A model generated the notes under the pieces. It had not been told where the DNA came from. It ran no database searches and saw only the letters and a list, made by a program, of their open reading frames with translations. Below are positions 60,961-64,000 of a stretch of 64,000 bases of DNA, in pieces. Every line of letters starts with the position of its first letter. Position 1 is the stretch's first letter. Source of the stretch: Prorocentrum cordatum. Taxonomy: Eukaryota; Sar; Dinophyceae; Prorocentrales; Prorocentraceae. Location: NCBI GenBank assembly GCA_963575745.1, contig CAUYUJ010010380.1:63501-127500 (forward strand), in the 5' to 3' direction. A program made the translations under genes and the position numbers.

Positions 60961-61269
60961 GGGTCCGTTGTGGAATAGCGCAGCTCAGGAGATCCGAACT
61001 GTCAGCATCCTGCTTCCGTTCTGCTTCGCAAGACTCAACAGACCATGGACTCCGAACGTTACCAGTTCAGATGCCTGCCCCAGTTGGTACGCGGTGCGCT
61101 CCAGGAACCGATCGACCCAGGACGTACCCAGGTGGGTAGAGTCAAGGAGAAGTCTCGATACCGTGCCAGAGCCCCCGCAGCACAGGCTCGCAAGAGGGCC
61201 CTCGAGGACCCCGACGCGTTCAATGACGTTGCCACCGCGCCCCCCCCCCCAAAAAAAAAAAAGGTCGAC

Positions 61270-61680
61270 AAGGAGAAGGAGGGAATCAAGATGATAGAGG
61301 AGAACCCAGAGTTCCAGGAGGCCCCCAGAAGGTGGCTTGACCCCAAACGATGCCACTTTGACTACGCCGTGAAATTCGTCAAGAAGGAAAACATCATGAT
61401 TTTGGAGGGGAGGGAAACGGCACCAGCTCGACGACATAAACTTCGTTCCATTTTCAAAATACTGCTTTACGACATGTGCATATTGGGGATGCTGTGTCGC
61501 TCGCCTTGGCTTGTGAGAAGGGGCGTTCGGTTTCCTTCGGTGTATTTCTATGTGTTCGTAAGTTACTTGCATTATGCATCGCGGGAAATGTTGCGCTGTC
61601 GCACCGTCGGCATCCGATTGAGCTGAATGCGGCGGATGAGGGCTCCCGGCTCTGGGAAGGCATCGAGGCGTCGCTGGCCT
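61270..61680 (+). pseudogene. RNase H remnant
   Basis: EAPRRWLDPKRCHFDYAVKF and ILEGRETAPARRHKLR (with the Glu) precede a frame change near 61480, then LALACEKGRSVSFG and ALSHRRHPIELNAADEGSRL, the C-terminal (H/W)RRHIPxExNxADxxSR pattern of DIRS-type RNase H. The catalytic DNM box is degraded. Confidence 0.7.
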
Positions 61681-61699
61681 CCTCGCCTTGCGCGCGTTT

Positions 61700-62742
61700 C
61701 GTCCAGGGCTCCGCCCCAGTCGACGCGCTCGGGCCCGCTCTCGGGCGAGCTCGTGCAGGCGTTGAAAGACATGGCCATGCGTTTCGGCCTTCTGCCTCCC
61801 AACTTCCTCACCATGACCACGGTGATGGCCGTGACCTGGAAAAGGTACCCCGAAGCTCTGTGGCGCCTGCTCCAGCACCTGACGGGCGCCGGGAAGTCCT
61901 CCAACTCGCCGGCCGAAGTGGGCGCGGGCATGGCGGGCATGGTCGAGGCCAGTTTCTCCGACGGAACCGCGCGCGGCGAGGCGCAGATGACCTGCGCCTC
62001 TTTCTTGGCCCTCTGCCCGCAGCAGATGAAAGGGGGACCTGGCGCTGCCTCGCGCGGCGCGGGCGATCAGAGCATGGCGTCGCTTCAGCCCCGCGACCGC
62101 GCGGGCCCCTGCGCCCTGGATGGTGGCGGCGGCGAGCGCACGCGTGATGACCGAAAAGGGCATGCCGACCGAAGCGTCGACGATGCTCTCGGCACGCCTC
62201 CGCCTCCTGCGGGGCGCGCAACCTTCGCGCCAAGGAGGAGGGATCGTCGTGCCCTCCACTGTCCTGGGCGCTGGCGCTGAACCTGCGCCCAGAGGTGCGC
62301 GGGGGCATGTCTCCATCTCGCGGGACCACCCGCGGCCGCGGCTTCCTCGGTCTGGAGATCGCCAGGCTGGCGCTCGCCAGAAAGTCTGGCCGCCGCGGCA
62401 CGTTCAGCACCCAGCACTTCAATGCGGGGTCTCAAGCTAGCGCGGCACGAGCTCAACCTGCCCGTGATCCACGTGCCCCACCAGCTACGACACGGAGGAC
62501 CCTCGGCAGACAGGCAGGACAACATCCGCCCCTTCACCGAGGTGAAGCACAGAGGCAGGAGTGCCAGCGATTCGTCTCTTCGTCGGTACGAGGCAGCCGC
62601 GCGCCTGGAGGCTCGACCGTCCAGCCCCCTCAAAGGCTTCTGCCGGTCCGCCATGGCCTCGCTGCCGACCAACCGCGCAGCATCCTTGAGCCTGTGCCTG
62701 GAGCACCTCGGAAGTGGAAACGGAGATCTTCTCGGGCTCTAA
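61700..62742 (+). pseudogene. Tyrosine recombinase remnant
   Basis: The assignment rests on order (after RNase H) and on the C-terminal SLRRYEAAARLEARPSSPL near 62575-62625, which resembles the nucleophile-Tyr segment VRRYEKAAR of YR retroelements. Between 61740 and 62450 coding-like pieces appear in different frames (ALKDMAMRFGLLPPNFLTMT, FLGLEIARLALARKSGRRG), but I cannot align the other catalytic residues. The frame ends GSGNGDLLGL-stop at 62740. Confidence 0.5.
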
Positions 62743-63123
62743 GGACCTCTCGGCTACTGCGGCCCAGGGTGGTTACAGATGTTTCGCCGTCGACAAATGT
62801 GACTCGCCCAATCAGAACGCCCTACGGATCAAAGTGCTCAGGAGTCGCCAGCGATTCGTCTCTTCGTCGGTACGAGGCAGCCGCGCGCCTGGAGGCTCGA
62901 CCGTCCAGCCCCCTCAAAGGCTTCTGCCGGTCCGCCATGGCCTCGCTGCCGACCAACCGCGCAGCATCCTTGAGCCTGTGCCTGGAGCACCTCGGAAGTG
63001 GAAACGGAGATCTTCTCGGGCTCTAAGGACCTCTCGGCTACTGCGGCCCAGGGTGGTTACAGATGTTTCGCCGTCGACAAATGTGACTCGCCCAATCAGA
63101 ACGCCCTACGGATCAAAGTGCTC
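62563..63123 (+). repeat. 284-bp tandem duplication
   Basis: 62563-62839 is repeated at 62847-63123 with no difference that I can see apart from the junction bases. The duplicated unit contains the YR tail (RRYEAAAR...LLGL-stop) and about 100 bases after it, ending ACGGATCAAAGTGCTC. Confidence 0.95.
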
Positions 63124-63887
63124 GAAGCAATCAAAGCACCCGTCGCTCATCCCGATTGCAAGCTCGTCTGGATTGGGACCCAGTGTGCGTCTTGCTCGAG
63201 AGCAGGACGGGGGGGGGGTGCGGTCTGCCACCCCCCCCCCCCCCATCAGGGGCTCTAGCGATGGCCTGCGCGGACTTAATGGGCTCAGCTGCTCGGATGT
63301 TCAAAAGGCCAAGGTCGGTTACCAACTGATGAGAATATCCGCTAGACTCGCTCGTTGGGCTGCCGCTTTCGGTCGTCAGTGCATCATAGAGAATCGAGCA
63401 ACCGGCTGACTTCTGAGTTCAAGCGGCTGGAGGTCATAGGTGTTGTAAAATACACATTTAGTTGTGGGTACGGTACCTCCGGGGAGAAAACACGTGTCTT
63501 TTTGCCTGCGCGGCCCATGGGTTAGTTGAGGTCCGCAAGTGTCGTATGACAGCTGGACGGTGCGGCTTTTCAGGTAAGCTGCACGAACAGCGTGTGGGCA
63601 ACAATCCGCAGGGCGAATTTCCCACGAGGATCGCGCAACCGTATTCCCCGCTCTTCTGCTCGCGTGTTTGCCAGATGTTGGGTACACCCGCCTAGCATAT
63701 TATATCGTCCGTGCTTCTCACGTCCAGCACTAATTGGTGGGGGGGTGCATTTACCCTTGGCACTGTGCTCGCTGCTGCACGCTCGTGGCCTCGCGAATCG
63801 CTCCCGTGCCTGCGCTAACGGATATCAGATTGTGGGGCTCGTGGCCTCACCTCGGCTGGCGTTCGTAAAATAGACGGGCCCATACAG
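63124..63887. other. 3' region of the YR element, non-coding
   Basis: No gene is recognised. G and C homopolymer runs at 63208-63243 form a potential hairpin. The B1 repeat, if present, should end just before 63888, but its partner would lie outside the window. Confidence 0.45.
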
Positions 63888-63964
63888 ACATTCTCCGTGC
63901 TTGCACGTGGTTGTCGGTCGCCGTCGTTCTGACGCGTTCTGTTGCTTTGTAGTTCCGCGGTGAT
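63888..63964 (+). repeat. Right 77-bp terminal repeat (A2?)
   Basis: Second copy of 58249-58325 at the same spacing throughout (5639). Only 36 bases of the window remain after it. Confidence 0.85.
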
Positions 63965-64000
63965 ATCCAAATCGCCCCTTTCCACCCTCCGTGATCTCAG

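Larger units (their letters stand above)
58249..63964 (+). mobile_element. YR-type retroelement, decayed (Gag-like, RT, RNase H, YR)
   Basis: 77-base direct repeats (58249-58325 and 63888-63964; GTGCTTGCACGTGG...CGGTGAT) lie 5639 bases apart and enclose, on the + strand, a Gag-like segment, RT, RNase H and YR remnants in that order. By analogy with 27455-33843 these would be A1 and A2, with B2 starting beyond the right edge of the window; simple LTRs cannot be excluded. Many frame changes and lost catalytic residues show decay. Confidence 0.75.

Noticed and set aside
58249-63964. Ordinary LTR retrotransposon
   Set aside because: The 77-bp repeats are short for LTRs, and the RT/RNase H/YR-like content is of the DIRS order; kept as YR-type, though not proven because the right end is cut.

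Overview
This window looks like nuclear DNA of a dinoflagellate; the species cannot be fixed from the sequence. Three things point there. (1) Sequences closely matching the 3' part of the dinoflagellate spliced leader (CCATTTTGGCTCAAG and a 2-nt-shortened variant) occur at 2849-2871 and in both LTRs of the first element. (2) Most of the window is retroelement debris, GC-rich satellites and long triplet or dinucleotide microsatellites. (3) Tyrosine-recombinase (YR) retroelements are abundant, one with a cytosine-methyltransferase-like module. I found no convincing intact host gene, rRNA or tRNA.

Layout. 1-830: pyrimidine-rich flank. About 831-16565: a very large (about 15.7 kb) Ty1/copia-order LTR retrotransposon on the + strand with two ~263-bp LTRs, an initiator-Met-tRNA-like primer site, Gag with a CCHC knuckle, several accessory segments, then integrase, reverse transcriptase (RT) and RNase H. 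It is inactivated by in-frame stops and frame changes. One accessory ORF carries a Tpt1/KptA-like RNA 2'-phosphotransferase domain and a RING-H2-like finger. At least 38 14-nt hairpins of the form GCNNG-GNRA-CN'N'GC are scattered through this element only, all in sense orientation, with covarying stems. 16566-27360: non-coding DNA with an 89-bp satellite array and many microsatellites. 27455-33843: a Ngaro/PAT-like YR retroelement on the - strand with complete split direct repeats (A1-ORFs-B1-A2-B2), inserted in an ATC microsatellite, encoding a membrane protein, a Gag-like protein, RT, RNase H, YR and a C5-methyltransferase-like module. 33902-47122: satellites (two more copies of the 89-bp family, a 138-bp tandem repeat), microsatellites and unassigned coding-like fragments. 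47123-50158 (-) and 50452-52119 (+): two decayed YR-type elements back to back. 52049-54232: several tandem and direct repeats and a GAC-rich tract. 54230-58150: unassigned - strand coding-like DNA broken by TAG/TAA codons. 58249-63964: another YR-type element (+), with 77-bp direct repeats 5.64 kb apart and Gag-like, RT, RNase H and YR remnants; its YR tail is tandemly duplicated (284 bp). The window ends inside or just past this element.

The most unusual material is in the copia-like element. The sense-strand GNRA hairpin family is maintained across UTR and coding DNA even though the encoded residues change. The retroelement also encodes a domain normally used for tRNA-splicing RNA repair, and its LTR contains a spliced-leader-like sequence.
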